A stretch of 64,000 nt of DNA from Clostridium sp. AN503 (GCF_040719375.1 NZ_JBFDTP010000002.1:868001-932000); one strand, 5' to 3'; shown: positions 34,223 through 43,480, counted from the first letter of the stretch. Notes: a model not told the origin generated them from the sequence alone. A program made the numbers and translations.

Positions 34223-35440
34223 ATGAAAAATCTTATTGTCGGTCAGTCCGGAGGGCCTACGGCAGTCATCAACGCAAGCCTGTACGGGGTGGTGAAGGAA
34301 GCGCTTGGACATCAGGCGGAGATTGGGCATGTCTATGGCATGGTCTATGGAATTGAAGGATTTTTGCAGGATAAGTACATGGATCTGGGCCAGGAGCTTT
34401 CTGCGGAGGAGTTAGAGCTTTTGAAGCTGACGCCGGCGGCCTATCTGGGTTCCTGCCGATACAAGCTTCCGGAGGATTTGTCCGCTGCTTTTTATGCAAC
34501 GGTCTTTGAGAAGTTCAAGGAACTGGATATCGGATATTTTCTGTATATCGGCGGGAATGATTCCATGGATACGGTCAGCAAGCTGTCCCGCTATGCAGCG
34601 GAGCACGGGAGCGATATCCGTTTTATCGGCATCCCCAAGACCATTGACAACGACCTGGTCCAGACGGATCACACGCCGGGATATGGCAGCGCGGCCAAAT
34701 ATGTGGCGGCTACGGTCCGGGAGATCGTGCTGGACGCTTCTGTGTACCGCCAGAAGGCGGTTACCATCATCGAGCTGATGGGGCGTCATGCGGGCTGGCT
34801 GACAGCAGCCAGTGTGCTGGCGAGGAAGCATAAGGGGGACAACCCGGTTCTCATCTACCTGCCGGAGACGGATTTTGAGCTGGAGCATTTTGCCAGGGAT
34901 CTGGAAAAGGCCCTGAAGGAGCAGAACAGTGTGATCGTCTGTGTCTCAGAAGGGATTTCTGATGGGTCCGGCACCTTTATCTGCGAATATGGGGACGAGG
35001 CCATGGTAGACAATTTTGGACACAAGATGCTGACCGGATGCGGCAAGGTATTGGAAAGCTTTGTAAGGCGCCGGTTTGGGGTGAAGGTCCGTTCTGTGGA
35101 GCTGAACGTAAGCCAGCGATGCTCCGGGATGGCGGCGTCTGCAGTGGATATTGAGGAGGCTGCCCTGGCAGGGAGTACAGGGGTTTTAGCTGCTTTGGCA
35201 GGGGAGACCGGAAAGATGATCGCATTCCGGCGTGTTGGTACAGATCCTTACCAGATGGAATGTTGTACAGTGGATGTAACTCAGGTGTGCAATCAGGAAC
35301 AGCCAGTGCCGTCAGAATGGATCACGGGGGAGGCCAATGATATTGCCCAGGCCTATATCGATTATGCTCTGCCGCTGATCATGGGGGAAGCGGACCGGCC
35401 AATGGAACACGGGCTTCCCAAATATCTGTACCGCAGATAA
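34223..35440 (+). CDS. pfp: Pyrophosphate-dependent phosphofructokinase (6-phosphofructokinase family)
   Basis: This enzyme phosphorylates fructose-6-phosphate, here probably with PPi, in glycolysis. The 405-residue protein opens with VGQSGGPTAVINASLYG. It carries GGNDSMDT near residue 105 (ATP enzymes have GGDGS; the Asp here is the PPi-type determinant), the catalytic PKTIDNDL near 135, MGRHAGWLTAAS near 190 and a substrate-binding VSEGI near 238. The lysine in PKTIDND is also typical of PPi-PFK. It stands alone with its own promoter and a long leader. ATP-linked activity is unlikely given the Asp. Confidence 0.92.
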   Translation: MKNLIVGQSGGPTAVINASLYGVVKEALGHQAEIGHVYGMVYGIEGFLQDKYMDLGQELSAEELELLKLTPAAYLGSCRYKLPEDLSAAFYATVFEKFKELDIGYFLYIGGNDSMDTVSKLSRYAAEHGSDIRFIGIPKTIDNDLVQTDHTPGYGSAAKYVAATVREIVLDASVYRQKAVTIIELMGRHAGWLTAASVLARKHKGDNPVLIYLPETDFELEHFARDLEKALKEQNSVIVCVSEGISDGSGTFICEYGDEAMVDNFGHKMLTGCGKVLESFVRRRFGVKVRSVELNVSQRCSGMAASAVDIEEAALAGSTGVLAALAGETGKMIAFRRVGTDPYQMECCTVDVTQVCNQEQPVPSEWITGEANDIAQAYIDYALPLIMGEADRPMEHGLPKYLYRR

Positions 35441-35536
35441 GGTTTTGGAGACTGGGCAGGAAGCGGGGATTCATGCAGGTTCTGACAAAAAGCGGTGATT
35501 CTGCGCGAAAAGAGGCCTATGAGACAAGAAAAGGAT

Positions 35537-35565
35537 TTGCAAATTTTCCCGAATTGTTATATACT
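35537..35565 (+). promoter_or_regulatory. Promoter of the SEC-C protein gene
   Basis: TTGCAA (35537-35542) and TATACT (35560-35565) have a 17-base spacer, 70 bases before the start codon. Confidence 0.55.
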
Positions 35566-35635
35566 ATGGGAGAATATGCACGGTATGATCTGTGCGGCAG
35601 AATAAAGTAAACAAAGCAAAGGAAGGATATGTGTT

Positions 35636-36145
35636 ATGGCATTATTGGAGACATGGAGAAACCTTGCGTACGGCGAGGGTTTGAGTGATAAAGAAAAAGA
35701 GAATCTGTGGAATGGATATTTTACGATTGAGAAGGGGATCTACGAGCAGCTTCTTGCAGATCCGGCTCAGGTTGTCACCGGCACTGTGAAAGAACTGGCT
35801 GAGAAGTATGAGACCGAGGTCCTGATCATGACTGGATTCCTGGATGGTATCAATGAGAGCCTGAAGGGATACGAGAACCCGATCGACACTATGGAGGAGG
35901 ATACCGAGGTCAAGATCGAGATCGATCCGGAGAAGCTTTACTACAATATGGTAGAGGCGAAGGCACAGTGGCTGTATGAGCTGCCGCAGTGGGAGTCCAT
36001 CCTGAGTGAAGAGAAAAGAAAAGAGCTTTACAAACAGCAGAAGGCTTCCGGTACGATCCGCAAGGAGAAAAAGATCGGAAGGAATGATCCGTGTCCTTGC
36101 GGCAGCGGTCTGAAATATAAAAAGTGCTGCGGGAAAAACGTATAA
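35636..36145 (+). CDS. SEC-C metal-binding motif protein
   Basis: This is a 169-residue soluble protein. Residues about 1-140 are a mostly helical, acidic domain of unknown function (MALLETWRNLAYGEG, FTIEKGIYEQLL, WLYELPQWESILS). The C-terminal 20 residues are a SEC-C zinc motif, IGRNDPCPCGSGLKYKKCCG, like the one that links SecA to SecB and ribosomes. Such proteins occur alone in many Clostridia, and their role is not established. It has its own promoter and a TATGTGTT leader before the ATG. It is followed by a methyltransferase gene after about 140 bases. Confidence 0.85.
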   Translation: MALLETWRNLAYGEGLSDKEKENLWNGYFTIEKGIYEQLLADPAQVVTGTVKELAEKYETEVLIMTGFLDGINESLKGYENPIDTMEEDTEVKIEIDPEKLYYNMVEAKAQWLYELPQWESILSEEKRKELYKQQKASGTIRKEKKIGRNDPCPCGSGLKYKKCCGKNV

Positions 36146-36286
36146 GACTAGAGAGCTGACAAACAGGCAGGGGCATCCGGGTGAGGAGGTGCGCCTGCCT
36201 TCTTTCTCTTGCGGGACGCAGGGAATGATCACCTGATATGCTGGTGAATGCAGAGTGGAATATGCGGATGGAAGAAAGGAAATGTC

Positions 36287-37057
36287 ATGGATGCATATAC
36301 AGGATTTGCAGAAGTATATGATATGTTTATGGACAACATTCCCTATGAGGAGTGGTGCGTCTATCTGACCGGGCTTTTAGAGGAGTACGGGGTCCGCGAC
36401 GGCCTGGTGCTGGATCTTGGCTGCGGCACAGGCACGCTGACCAGGCTTTTGGCGGCGCGGGGTTATGACATGATCGGTGTGGATCTGTCGGATGAGATGC
36501 TGGAGATCGCCATGGAAAAGCAGGTGGGGCAGGGGGATGGAGTTCCGGGAAGCATCCTCTATCTAAACCAGGATATGCGGGAGTTTGAGCTTTATGGTAC
36601 GGTCCGGGCTGTTGTGAGCATCTGCGATTCCATGAATTATCTGATGGAATATGAGGATCTGGTCCGGGTCTTTAAGCTTGTCAACAATTATCTGGACCCG
36701 GGCGGAGTATTTATTTTCGATCTGAACACTTTATATAAATATCAGGTGGAGTTGGGAGAGCAGACGATCGCAGAGAACCGGGAGGAAGGGAGCTTTATCT
36801 GGGAAAACTTCTATGATGAGGAGGAGATGGTCAATGAATATGATCTGACCCTGTTTATCCGTCAGGAGGATGGCCGCTACCAGAAATATGAGGAGACCCA
36901 CTACCAGCGCGCCTATGCGCTGGAGACGGTGATGCAGGCGATCCAAGCTGCGGGGCTGGAGCTCGTGGCATTGTATGATGCGTTTACAAAAGAGCCGCCG
37001 CGGGAGGACAGTGAGCGCGTGTATTTTGTGGCGCGGGAACATGGGAAACGCGCGTGA
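36287..37057 (+). CDS. Class I SAM-dependent methyltransferase
   Basis: This is a 256-residue Rossmann-fold methyltransferase. Motif I is VLDLGCGTGTLTRLLA near residue 42, the acidic motif II is MIGVDLSDEMLEIA near 66, and YLNQDMREFELYG and VVSICDSMNYL follow. The substrate cannot be predicted. Family members of this type in Bacillota lie near hslO, as here. AAAGGAAATGTC places the start at 36287, not at the longer frame from 36248. It is the first gene of a tight run that continues through hslO and nucleoside salvage, though a 105-base gap follows. Confidence 0.87.
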   Translation: MDAYTGFAEVYDMFMDNIPYEEWCVYLTGLLEEYGVRDGLVLDLGCGTGTLTRLLAARGYDMIGVDLSDEMLEIAMEKQVGQGDGVPGSILYLNQDMREFELYGTVRAVVSICDSMNYLMEYEDLVRVFKLVNNYLDPGGVFIFDLNTLYKYQVELGEQTIAENREEGSFIWENFYDEEEMVNEYDLTLFIRQEDGRYQKYEETHYQRAYALETVMQAIQAAGLELVALYDAFTKEPPREDSERVYFVAREHGKRA

Positions 37058-37162
37058 CACGCTTGAGCCGGACCACAGGAGTACTGTGATGACAGAAACA
37101 CGGAAACATAGAAATACAGAAACACAGAATAACAGAATCGATATATCAGGAGGGAATACAGC

Positions 37163-38041
37163 ATGTCAGATTATATGATCAGGGCGACGGCAGCAGACGG
37201 GCAGATCCGTGCATTTGCCGCCACCACAAGGGAATTGGTGGAATTTGCGCGCAGCGCGCACAATACCAGTCCGGTGGCGACGGCGGCGTTAGGACGGCTT
37301 TTGACGGCCGGCGCTATGATGGGTGTGATGATGAAGGGGGAGAAGGATCTTTTAACCCTTAAGATAGAAGGAGACGGGCCAATCCAGGGACTGACGGTGA
37401 CTGCGGACTCCAAAGGCAATGTAAAGGGCTATGTGTTTAACCCGGAGGTGCTGCTGCCGCCCAATGAGAAGGGCAAGCTGGATGTGGGCGGCGCACTGGG
37501 GATCGGAGTGCTCAGCGTGATCAAGGACATCGGACTGAAGGAGCCATACGTGGGGCAGACGATCCTGGTGACCGGAGAGATCGCAGAGGATCTGACCTAT
37601 TACTTTGCAACCTCGGAACAGACGCCGTCCAGTGTGGCGCTGGGCGTGCTGATGAACCGGGAAAACACAGTGCGGCAGGCGGGGGGATTTATCCTTCAGC
37701 TGCTGCCGGGGGCTTCGGAGGAGATGATATCCGGGCTGGAAAAAAGACTGGGAGAGATCACCTCTGTTACGGACCTTCTGGACCGGGGGATGACGCCGGA
37801 GGAGATCCTTGAGTATATCCTGGGAGATTTTGGGCTGGAGATCCTGGACCGGATACCGGCGCAGTTTACCTGCAACTGTTCTAAGGAGCGGATTGAGAAA
37901 GCCCTGATCAGCGTAGGCAGGCATGAGCTTCAGGATATGATCGACGAGGGAAAGACCATTGAGGTGAACTGTCATTTCTGCAGCCGGCATTATCCGTTTG
38001 AAGTAGAGGAATTGAAGGAATTGCTGGAAAAGGCAAAATAG
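37163..38041 (+). CDS. hslO: Redox-regulated chaperone Hsp33
   Basis: Hsp33 is a holdase switched on by oxidation and heat when its zinc-thiolate centre forms disulfides. The 292-residue protein has the typical start SDYMIRATAADGQIRAFA, the core TLKIEGDGPIQGLTV and GYVFNPEV, and the C-terminal zinc site CNC (about 233-235) plus CHFC (about 267-270). All four cysteines are present. The ribosome site is AGGAGGG. It precedes udp by 18 bases and probably shares its transcript. Assignment is firm. Confidence 0.96.
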   Translation: MSDYMIRATAADGQIRAFAATTRELVEFARSAHNTSPVATAALGRLLTAGAMMGVMMKGEKDLLTLKIEGDGPIQGLTVTADSKGNVKGYVFNPEVLLPPNEKGKLDVGGALGIGVLSVIKDIGLKEPYVGQTILVTGEIAEDLTYYFATSEQTPSSVALGVLMNRENTVRQAGGFILQLLPGASEEMISGLEKRLGEITSVTDLLDRGMTPEEILEYILGDFGLEILDRIPAQFTCNCSKERIEKALISVGRHELQDMIDEGKTIEVNCHFCSRHYPFEVEELKELLEKAK

Positions 38042-38059
38042 AAGCTGGAGGTGGAGCAT

Positions 38060-38842
38060 ATGATCAATTATTCGGAACATGAAGAGAAGCTGTATCATAT
38101 CCAGGTGGGCAAAGGCGAAGTGGGAAGGTATGTGATCCTGCCGGGTGACCCGAAGCGGTGTGAGAAAATCGCAAAGTATTTTGAGGATCCTGTCCTGGTT
38201 GCCGACAGCAGGGAGTATGTGACTTATACGGGAACCCTGGACGGAGTGAAGGTCAGCGTGACTTCCACCGGGATCGGCGGGCCTTCGGCGGCGATCGCCA
38301 TGGAGGAGCTGTTCCAGTGCGGCGCAGATACTTTTATCCGGGTCGGTACCAGCGGCGGTATGGATCTTGATGTGAAGAGCGGTGATCTGGTGGTGGCAAA
38401 TGGAGCTATCCGCATGGAGGGGACCAGTAAGGAGTATGCGCCCATCGAATTTCCCGCGGTGCCGGACTTTGATGTGACGACGGCCCTCAAACAGGCTGCG
38501 GTGAACCTGGGGCTGCCCCATCATGTGGGAGTCGTACAGTGCAAGGATTCGTTTTACGGACAGCATTCCCCGGAGACCAAGCCGGTCGGGTATGAGCTGA
38601 CGGCAAAATGGGATGCCTGGGTGAGGCTGGGCTGCAAGGCGTCGGAGATGGAATCGGCGGCAGTTTTTATCGTAGCGGATTATTTAAAGGCCAGGGCCGG
38701 ATCTGTGCTGTTGGTGATGGCGAACCAGGAGAGGGCGAAGGCTGGTCTTGAGAATCCGGTGATCCATGATACGGACGCGGCTATCCGCACGGCGGTGGAG
38801 GCCATCCGTATCCTGATCCGGGAGGATGGGGCCAGAGCGTGA
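38060..38842 (+). CDS. udp: Uridine phosphorylase
   Basis: This enzyme splits uridine with phosphate into uracil and ribose-1-phosphate. The 260-residue NP-I family enzyme has YVILPGDPKRCEKIA near residue 23, STGIGGPSAAIAMEEL near 69 with the phosphate loop, RVGTSGGMD near 92, and EMESAAVFIVADYLKAR near 195 for nucleoside recognition. A GTG in the same frame at 38051 would overlap the GGAGG site, so the ATG at 38060 is preferred. It is the first gene of a salvage set with deoC, cdd and deoB. Some substrate breadth within the family is possible. Confidence 0.9.
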   Translation: MINYSEHEEKLYHIQVGKGEVGRYVILPGDPKRCEKIAKYFEDPVLVADSREYVTYTGTLDGVKVSVTSTGIGGPSAAIAMEELFQCGADTFIRVGTSGGMDLDVKSGDLVVANGAIRMEGTSKEYAPIEFPAVPDFDVTTALKQAAVNLGLPHHVGVVQCKDSFYGQHSPETKPVGYELTAKWDAWVRLGCKASEMESAAVFIVADYLKARAGSVLLVMANQERAKAGLENPVIHDTDAAIRTAVEAIRILIREDGARA

Positions 38843-38886
38843 TGCAGGCGTTTTTTGAGAGTGAAATGTGAAGAGGAGAATAGAAT

Positions 38887-39543
38887 ATGGAAGTAAGAGA
38901 GATGCTTCAGTATGTAGACCATACACAGCTTGGACAGACCGCTGTGTGGGAGGATATCCGGAATTTATGTGATGAGGCGGTGGAATACGGCACTGCGTCT
39001 GTCTGCATCCCGCCGTCCTACGTAAAGCAGGCGAAGGAATACGTGGGAGATAAGATGGCAGTCTGTACGGTCATCGGTTTCCCCAACGGTTATAACACCA
39101 CGGCGGTGAAGGAGTATGAGACAAAGGATGCCCTGGCAAACGGCGCGGATGAGATCGATATGGTCATCAACCTGGGGTGGGTCAAGGATGGACGTTATGA
39201 TCTGGTGGAACAGGAGATCCGCAGTTTAAAAGCGGTCTGCGGGGAAAAGATCTTAAAGGTGATCATCGAGACCTGCCTGCTGACAGACGAAGAGAAGATC
39301 CGCATGTGCCAGTTGGTGACGGACGCAGGCGCAGATTATATCAAGACCTCCACCGGGTTTTCAAAGGCAGGGGCTACCTTTGCTGATATTGCCCTGTTTG
39401 CGGCCCATGTGGGGAGCGGAGTGAAGATGAAGGCGGCGGGCGGCATCAGCAGCCTGGAGGATGCGGGGAAGTTTCTTGAGCTGGGAGCGCACCGGCTGGG
39501 AACCAGCCGGATGGTGAAGCTGGTACAGGAAAAGAAGGACTGA
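38887..39543 (+). CDS. deoC: Deoxyribose-phosphate aldolase
   Basis: DeoC cleaves 2-deoxyribose-5-phosphate into glyceraldehyde-3-phosphate and acetaldehyde, the exit step of deoxynucleoside use. The 218-residue protein has ATP-independent class I aldolase features: VCTVIGFPNGYN near residue 58, ADEIDMVINLGWVKDG near 93, ILKVIIETCLLTDEEK near 130 and the Schiff-base Lys in DYIKTSTGFSKAGAT near 158. KAAGGISSLEDA closes the barrel. AAGAGGAG precedes the start. It lies between udp and cdd in one run. Confidence 0.95.
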   Translation: MEVREMLQYVDHTQLGQTAVWEDIRNLCDEAVEYGTASVCIPPSYVKQAKEYVGDKMAVCTVIGFPNGYNTTAVKEYETKDALANGADEIDMVINLGWVKDGRYDLVEQEIRSLKAVCGEKILKVIIETCLLTDEEKIRMCQLVTDAGADYIKTSTGFSKAGATFADIALFAAHVGSGVKMKAAGGISSLEDAGKFLELGAHRLGTSRMVKLVQEKKD

Positions 39544-39602
39544 GGTTTACCACAGAGGAAGCAAATACGGAACCGGAAACTGGAACAGAGAGGAGGCAGG
39601 CG

Positions 39603-40022
39603 ATGGATAGAGAAACTTTGATCCGTATGGCAATTGAGGCGATGGGACGGTCTTATTCCCCCTACTCAGGCTTTCGAGTAGGAGCGGCGCTGCTCACAAA
39701 GGACGGCGCGGTCTATCAGGGATGCAATATTGAAAATGCCGCCTATACCCCGACCAACTGTGCAGAGCGGACCGCATTTTTTAAAGCGGTCAGTGAAGGA
39801 AAACGGGAATTTGAGGCAATCTGCATCGTGGGCGGGCCAGACGGTGTCCTTACGGATTATACCGCGCCCTGCGGCGTCTGCCGACAGGTAATGATGGAAT
39901 TTTGTGATCCTGATACGTTCCGTATCATCCTGGCTGTGGACGAAGAACACTGTCGGGAATTCCGGTTGAAGGAGCTGCTTCCGATGGGATTTGGACCGGC
40001 AAACTTAGAGAGGAGCATGTAA
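39603..40022 (+). CDS. cdd: Cytidine deaminase
   Basis: Cdd converts cytidine and deoxycytidine to uridine forms. The 139-residue tetrameric type is shown by YSPYSGFRVGAALLTKDG near residue 18, the zinc/proton shuttle segment NCAERTAFFKA (Cys-Ala-Glu, normal for short CDAs) near 55, and PCGVCRQVMMEF near 89, giving three zinc cysteines. An extended C-terminal FRLKELLPMGFGP is typical. A GGAGG site precedes the ATG, and deoB follows 2 bases after its stop, so the two are coupled. Confidence 0.95.
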   Translation: MDRETLIRMAIEAMGRSYSPYSGFRVGAALLTKDGAVYQGCNIENAAYTPTNCAERTAFFKAVSEGKREFEAICIVGGPDGVLTDYTAPCGVCRQVMMEFCDPDTFRIILAVDEEHCREFRLKELLPMGFGPANLERSM

Positions 40023-40024
40023 GC

Positions 40025-41221
40025 ATGGCAGAAAAAGCATTTAAACGCGTGTTTGTGATCGTCATCGATTCCCTGGGGGCCGGTGCCGCTGCGGATGCGG
40101 AGGATTATAACGATGTGGGAAGCGATACTCTGGGACATATATCCCAGAGCGTGGATACCTTTAAGATACCAAACCTGCAAAGGCTGGGCCTGGCCAATCT
40201 TCATCCGTTAAAGCAGGTGGCGCCGGCGGAGTATCCGCTGGGATATTATACGAAGCTGAGTGAGAAGAGCCGCGGCAAGGATACCATGACCGGCCACTGG
40301 GAGCTGATGGGCCTTCGGACGGAGAAGCCGTTTATCACCTTTACAGAGACCGGGTTTCCGCCGGAGCTGATCGCAGAACTGGAACGGCGCACGGGACACA
40401 AGGTCATCGGCAACAAAAGCTCCAGCGGTACGGCGATCCTGGATGAACTTGCGGAGGAAGAGATTGCGACGGGGCATATGATCGTATATACATCGGCGGA
40501 CTCCGTGCTGCAGATCTGCGGGAATGAGGAGACCTTTGATCTAAAGGAACTGTACCGCTGCTGTGAGATTGCCAGGGAATTGACCATGAGGGATGAGTGG
40601 AAGGTGGGCCGTGTCATTGCGCGCCCTTATGTGGGTAAGAAGCGCGGGGAATTTAAGCGGACCAGCAACCGCCACGACTATGCGGTGGAGCCTTTTGGAA
40701 AGACCGCCCTGGATGCGTTGAAGGATCATGGGCTGGATGTGATCTCAGTCGGGAAGATCAATGATATTTTTGCCGGCTGCGGGATCACGGAGGCGCTGCA
40801 TTCCGACAGCTCTGTGCATGGGATGGAGCAGACGATCGAGATCGCGAAGAGACCGTTTCACGGCGTCTGCTTTGTGAACCTGGTTGATTTTGACGCACTC
40901 TGGGGGCACCGGCGTGATCCAAAAGGATATGCAGAGGAGCTGGAGCGGTTTGATGAGAAGCTGGGAGTACTTCTTGAGGAACTGGGAGAAGACGACCTGC
41001 TGATGATCACGGCGGACCATGGCAACGATCCGACCTATACGGGGACCGACCACACCAGGGAAAAAGTGCCGTTACTCATCTATTCTAAGTCCCTGGAGGG
41101 AAGCGGACCGCTGCCGGAAACCGATACCTTTGCGGCGGTGGGAGCTACGATCACGGATAATTTTGGTCTGGATATGCCGGAGGGGACGATCGGGACTTCC
41201 TTAAAGCCCTGGATCAAGTAG
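40025..41221 (+). CDS. deoB: Phosphopentomutase
   Basis: DeoB interconverts (deoxy)ribose-1- and -5-phosphate, linking nucleoside phosphorolysis to central metabolism. The 398-residue alkaline-phosphatase-superfamily protein shows the metal site VIVIDSLGAGAAADA at the start, GKDTMTGHWELMG near residue 80 with the phosphorylated Thr, SSGTAILDELAEEEIATG near 137 and ITADHGNDPTYTGTDHTRE near 330. It is the last gene of the salvage run and is followed by a bidirectional terminator. The set of udp, deoC, cdd and deoB forms a complete pyrimidine (deoxy)nucleoside route. Confidence 0.96.
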   Translation: MAEKAFKRVFVIVIDSLGAGAAADAEDYNDVGSDTLGHISQSVDTFKIPNLQRLGLANLHPLKQVAPAEYPLGYYTKLSEKSRGKDTMTGHWELMGLRTEKPFITFTETGFPPELIAELERRTGHKVIGNKSSSGTAILDELAEEEIATGHMIVYTSADSVLQICGNEETFDLKELYRCCEIARELTMRDEWKVGRVIARPYVGKKRGEFKRTSNRHDYAVEPFGKTALDALKDHGLDVISVGKINDIFAGCGITEALHSDSSVHGMEQTIEIAKRPFHGVCFVNLVDFDALWGHRRDPKGYAEELERFDEKLGVLLEELGEDDLLMITADHGNDPTYTGTDHTREKVPLLIYSKSLEGSGPLPETDTFAAVGATITDNFGLDMPEGTIGTSLKPWIK

Positions 41222-41266
41222 GATCATGCGGCTTTTAAACGGTCAGCATGAGAGAAATACTGCAAT

Positions 41267-41304
41267 GAAAAACAGCCGTCAGGAAAACCTGATGGCTGTT
41301 TTGT
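41267..41304. terminator. Bidirectional terminator between deoB and the cold-shock gene
   Basis: AAAACAGCCGTCAGG pairs with CCTGATGGCTGTTTT around AAAA. T tracts lie on both strands. Confidence 0.88.
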
Positions 41305-41320
41305 GGTCAGGATATCTGAA

Positions 41321-41521
41321 TTACAGTGTGGTCACATGAATGGCCTGCGGGCCCTTTGCACCTTCTGTTACCTCAAACTGAACCTGCGCGCCTTCTTCAA
41401 GCGTCTTGTAGCCGTCCATCTCGAGACCGGAGAAGTGCACAAATACGTCGTTGCCCTGCTCGTCGCTGATGAAACCGTAGCCCTTCTGGTTGTTAAACCA
41501 CTTAACTGTACCTTTGTTCAT
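41321..41521 (-). CDS. csp: Cold-shock-domain RNA/DNA-binding protein
   Basis: This 66-residue CspA-type OB-fold protein binds single-stranded RNA. RNP1 is KGYGFISDE and RNP2 is DVFVHFSGL; the start is MNKGTVKWFNNQKG and the end GPQAIHVTTL. TTGGAGGTAGTATC precedes the ATG at 41521; a longer frame to 41542 is rejected. Its promoter at 41582-41610 leaves an untranslated leader of about 55 bases containing a TTGCCG/CGGCAA stem. Leader-controlled cold induction is common for this family. Confidence 0.96.
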   Translation of the reverse strand: MNKGTVKWFNNQKGYGFISDEQGNDVFVHFSGLEMDGYKTLEEGAQVQFEVTEGAKGPQAIHVTTL

Positions 41522-41581
41522 GATACTACCTCCAAAGTCCATAAAAAAATAGAATTTATTGCCGCTTCGGCAACTGCCCTA

Positions 41582-41610
41582 AGAATAGCATAGAAAGAGG
41601 GTGGTGTCAA
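41582..41610 (-). promoter_or_regulatory. Promoter of the cold-shock gene
   Basis: Read on the minus strand, TTGACA (41610-41605) and TATTCT (41587-41582) have a 17-base spacer. Confidence 0.65.
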
Positions 41611-41755
41611 ACGGTTTTCTGGATAAAAAAGCATTTTTTAACAAAATAAGGAAATAAAGAAAAAAGTACAAAAAATCTAGTATCCGCAGGGGAGTTGTGA
41701 TAAACTTAAAAGATATGGCAGAAGCTTATGGCTCTGCTTTGACAGGAGGTATGAC

Positions 41756-42325
41756 ATGGATGGAAACAAGGCGTGGCGCCATCTGGTGACGATCACAGAA
41801 CACAAACTGCTGGTGATGCAAAACTGCTTCCGGGTGGGACTTTACCGCCAGGGGCTTTTGCATGATCTGTCAAAATACAGTCCGGCGGAGTTTTTGACCG
41901 GCGTCCGGTACTATCAGGGTACCAGGAGCCCTAACGCTGCGGAGCGGGATGAAAAGGGCTATTCCACTGCATGGCTGCACCACAAGGGGCGCAACAAGCA
42001 CCATTTTGAATACTGGATTGATTTTTCCAAAACCAGCAAGGGGTTAGTGGGCTGCCGGATGCCGGTGTGCTATCTGGTGGAGATGGTGATGGACCGGATC
42101 GCGGCATCCAGGGTTTACCGCGGAAAGGATTACACGGATGCGGCTGCATGGGAATATTATTTACATGAGCAGCCCTATCTGGAGGGAGTCATGAATCCGG
42201 AGACCAAGGCGGAGCTGGAGAAGATCCTTAAAATGCTGAAGGATAAGGGTGAGCGCAAAACATTTGCTTACTTGAGAAAGCTTTTGAAGCGCGGCGATTA
42301 TGGGATAGGAGGAGAAAAGGTATGA
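41756..42325 (+). CDS. DUF5662 family protein
   Basis: This 189-residue soluble protein belongs to a conserved clostridial family of unknown function. It has an HD-like set of His/Asp residues: ITEHKLLVMQN near residue 13, GLYRQGLLHDLSKYSPAEF near 28-46, and STAWLHHKGRNKHHFEYW near 70-87. This arrangement suggests a metal-dependent phosphohydrolase-like site, by inference. ACAGGAGG precedes the ATG. Its last four bases overlap the start of the next gene (ATGA), so it is translationally coupled to the D-cysteine-desulfhydrase-like enzyme. Confidence 0.82.
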   Translation: MDGNKAWRHLVTITEHKLLVMQNCFRVGLYRQGLLHDLSKYSPAEFLTGVRYYQGTRSPNAAERDEKGYSTAWLHHKGRNKHHFEYWIDFSKTSKGLVGCRMPVCYLVEMVMDRIAASRVYRGKDYTDAAAWEYYLHEQPYLEGVMNPETKAELEKILKMLKDKGERKTFAYLRKLLKRGDYGIGGEKV

Positions 42326-43386
42326 GCATTCAGACCGGGAGAGCGAGAACATTGCTGGCAGGGCTGCCCAAAGTGCAGCTGGGATTTTTCCCTACGCCGC
42401 TGCACAGGCTGGACCGCCTGTCAGAGCAGCTGGGCGTGGAGCTGTATATCAAACGGGATGATTTTACCGGGATCAGTTTGTTTGGCGGCAACAAGATACG
42501 GAAGCTGGAGTATCTGATCGGCGATGCGGAGGCCAGGGGCTGCGAGTATGTGTTCACATTTGGGGCCACCCAGTCCAACCATGCCATGCAGACCGTATGC
42601 GCCTGCCGCAGGCGCGGCCTGAAGCCGGTGATCTATCTGGTGGCGATCGTAAAGCCGGATGAGGCGGATGTGCGGTCCAATCTTTTGCTGGATAAGATCC
42701 TGGGGGCGGAGGTACATATTGTGGAGATCGAGGCGGGCGAGACGGAGGAGGACGCGGAAGAACGTTCCTTTGTGCTGGCCCGGGAACATATGGCCAGACT
42801 GGAGGCAGAGGGGCACCGCTGCTATGAAGTGCCGATGGGCGGAGCCAGCGATGTGGGAAGCGTGGGTTTTATTGACGGGTATGTGGAGCTGGAGGAACAG
42901 CTGGAGGCAGCGGGCATCCATGCGGACTATATATTCCATGGCACCGGTACCGGCGGAACCATGGCCGGCCTGCACGCGGGACGGAAGCTCACAGGTTCGG
43001 ATGCGGAGATTATTTCGATCAACGTGAGCTTTAAGGATGACGGGTATCCGGCGAGGTGTGCGGATCTGGCGAACCGCAGCCTGGCCCTGATCGGTGCGGA
43101 GGATGTAAGGGTGGATGCACATGAGGATATCCATACGGACTTGGGGTATTATCTGCCGGGGTATGAGATTCCCAACGAGGCTGCCAGCGAAGCGATCCGG
43201 CTTCTGGCGCGGGAGGAAGGCCTGTTTGTAGATCCGGTCTATACCGGAAAGGCATTTGCCGGTATGCTGGACCATATCCGGTCCGGCAGGGTAGAAAAGG
43301 GCAGCACGGTGGTATTCTGGCACACGGGCGGTGCGACGGCGCTGTTTGCAGAAAAGGAGATCCTGGGGGATATTACAAAAGCGTAG
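42322..43386 (+). CDS. dcyD: D-cysteine desulfhydrase / ACC-deaminase-like PLP enzyme
   Basis: This fold-type II PLP enzyme of 354 residues probably degrades D-cysteine to pyruvate, sulfide and ammonia. It shows FFPTPLHRLDRLSEQLG near residue 21, IKRDDFTGISLFGGNKIRKLE near 43-62 with the PLP lysine, FGATQSNHAMQTVCACRR near 76, and the phosphate loop FHGTGTGGTMAGLHAG near 202. VDPVYTGKAFAGM and FWHTGGATALFA close the protein. ACC deaminase and L-cysteate lyase share this scaffold, so the substrate is not certain. It is coupled to DUF5662 by a 4-base overlap and followed by a terminator. Confidence 0.82.
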   Translation: MSIQTGRARTLLAGLPKVQLGFFPTPLHRLDRLSEQLGVELYIKRDDFTGISLFGGNKIRKLEYLIGDAEARGCEYVFTFGATQSNHAMQTVCACRRRGLKPVIYLVAIVKPDEADVRSNLLLDKILGAEVHIVEIEAGETEEDAEERSFVLAREHMARLEAEGHRCYEVPMGGASDVGSVGFIDGYVELEEQLEAAGIHADYIFHGTGTGGTMAGLHAGRKLTGSDAEIISINVSFKDDGYPARCADLANRSLALIGAEDVRVDAHEDIHTDLGYYLPGYEIPNEAASEAIRLLAREEGLFVDPVYTGKAFAGMLDHIRSGRVEKGSTVVFWHTGGATALFAEKEILGDITKA

Positions 43387-43403
43387 TGCGGCATGAGGAT
43401 GGG

Positions 43404-43452
43404 CAGAAAAACATCCGGCGGGAAGATGATCCTTTCTGCCGGATGTTTTTGC
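43404..43452. terminator. Terminator after the D-cysteine desulfhydrase-like gene
   Basis: GCAGAAAAACATCCGGC pairs with GCCGGATGTTTTTGC around a short loop. T tracts are present in both directions; the convergent small gene ends at 43481. Confidence 0.85.
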
Positions 43453-43480
43453 AGAATAGCCTGCCGGGTTTTGGTCCCGG

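Noticed and set aside
37352..38566. 404-codon minus-strand frame
   Set aside because: It spans two well-defined plus-strand genes (hslO and udp) in antisense and has no family features.
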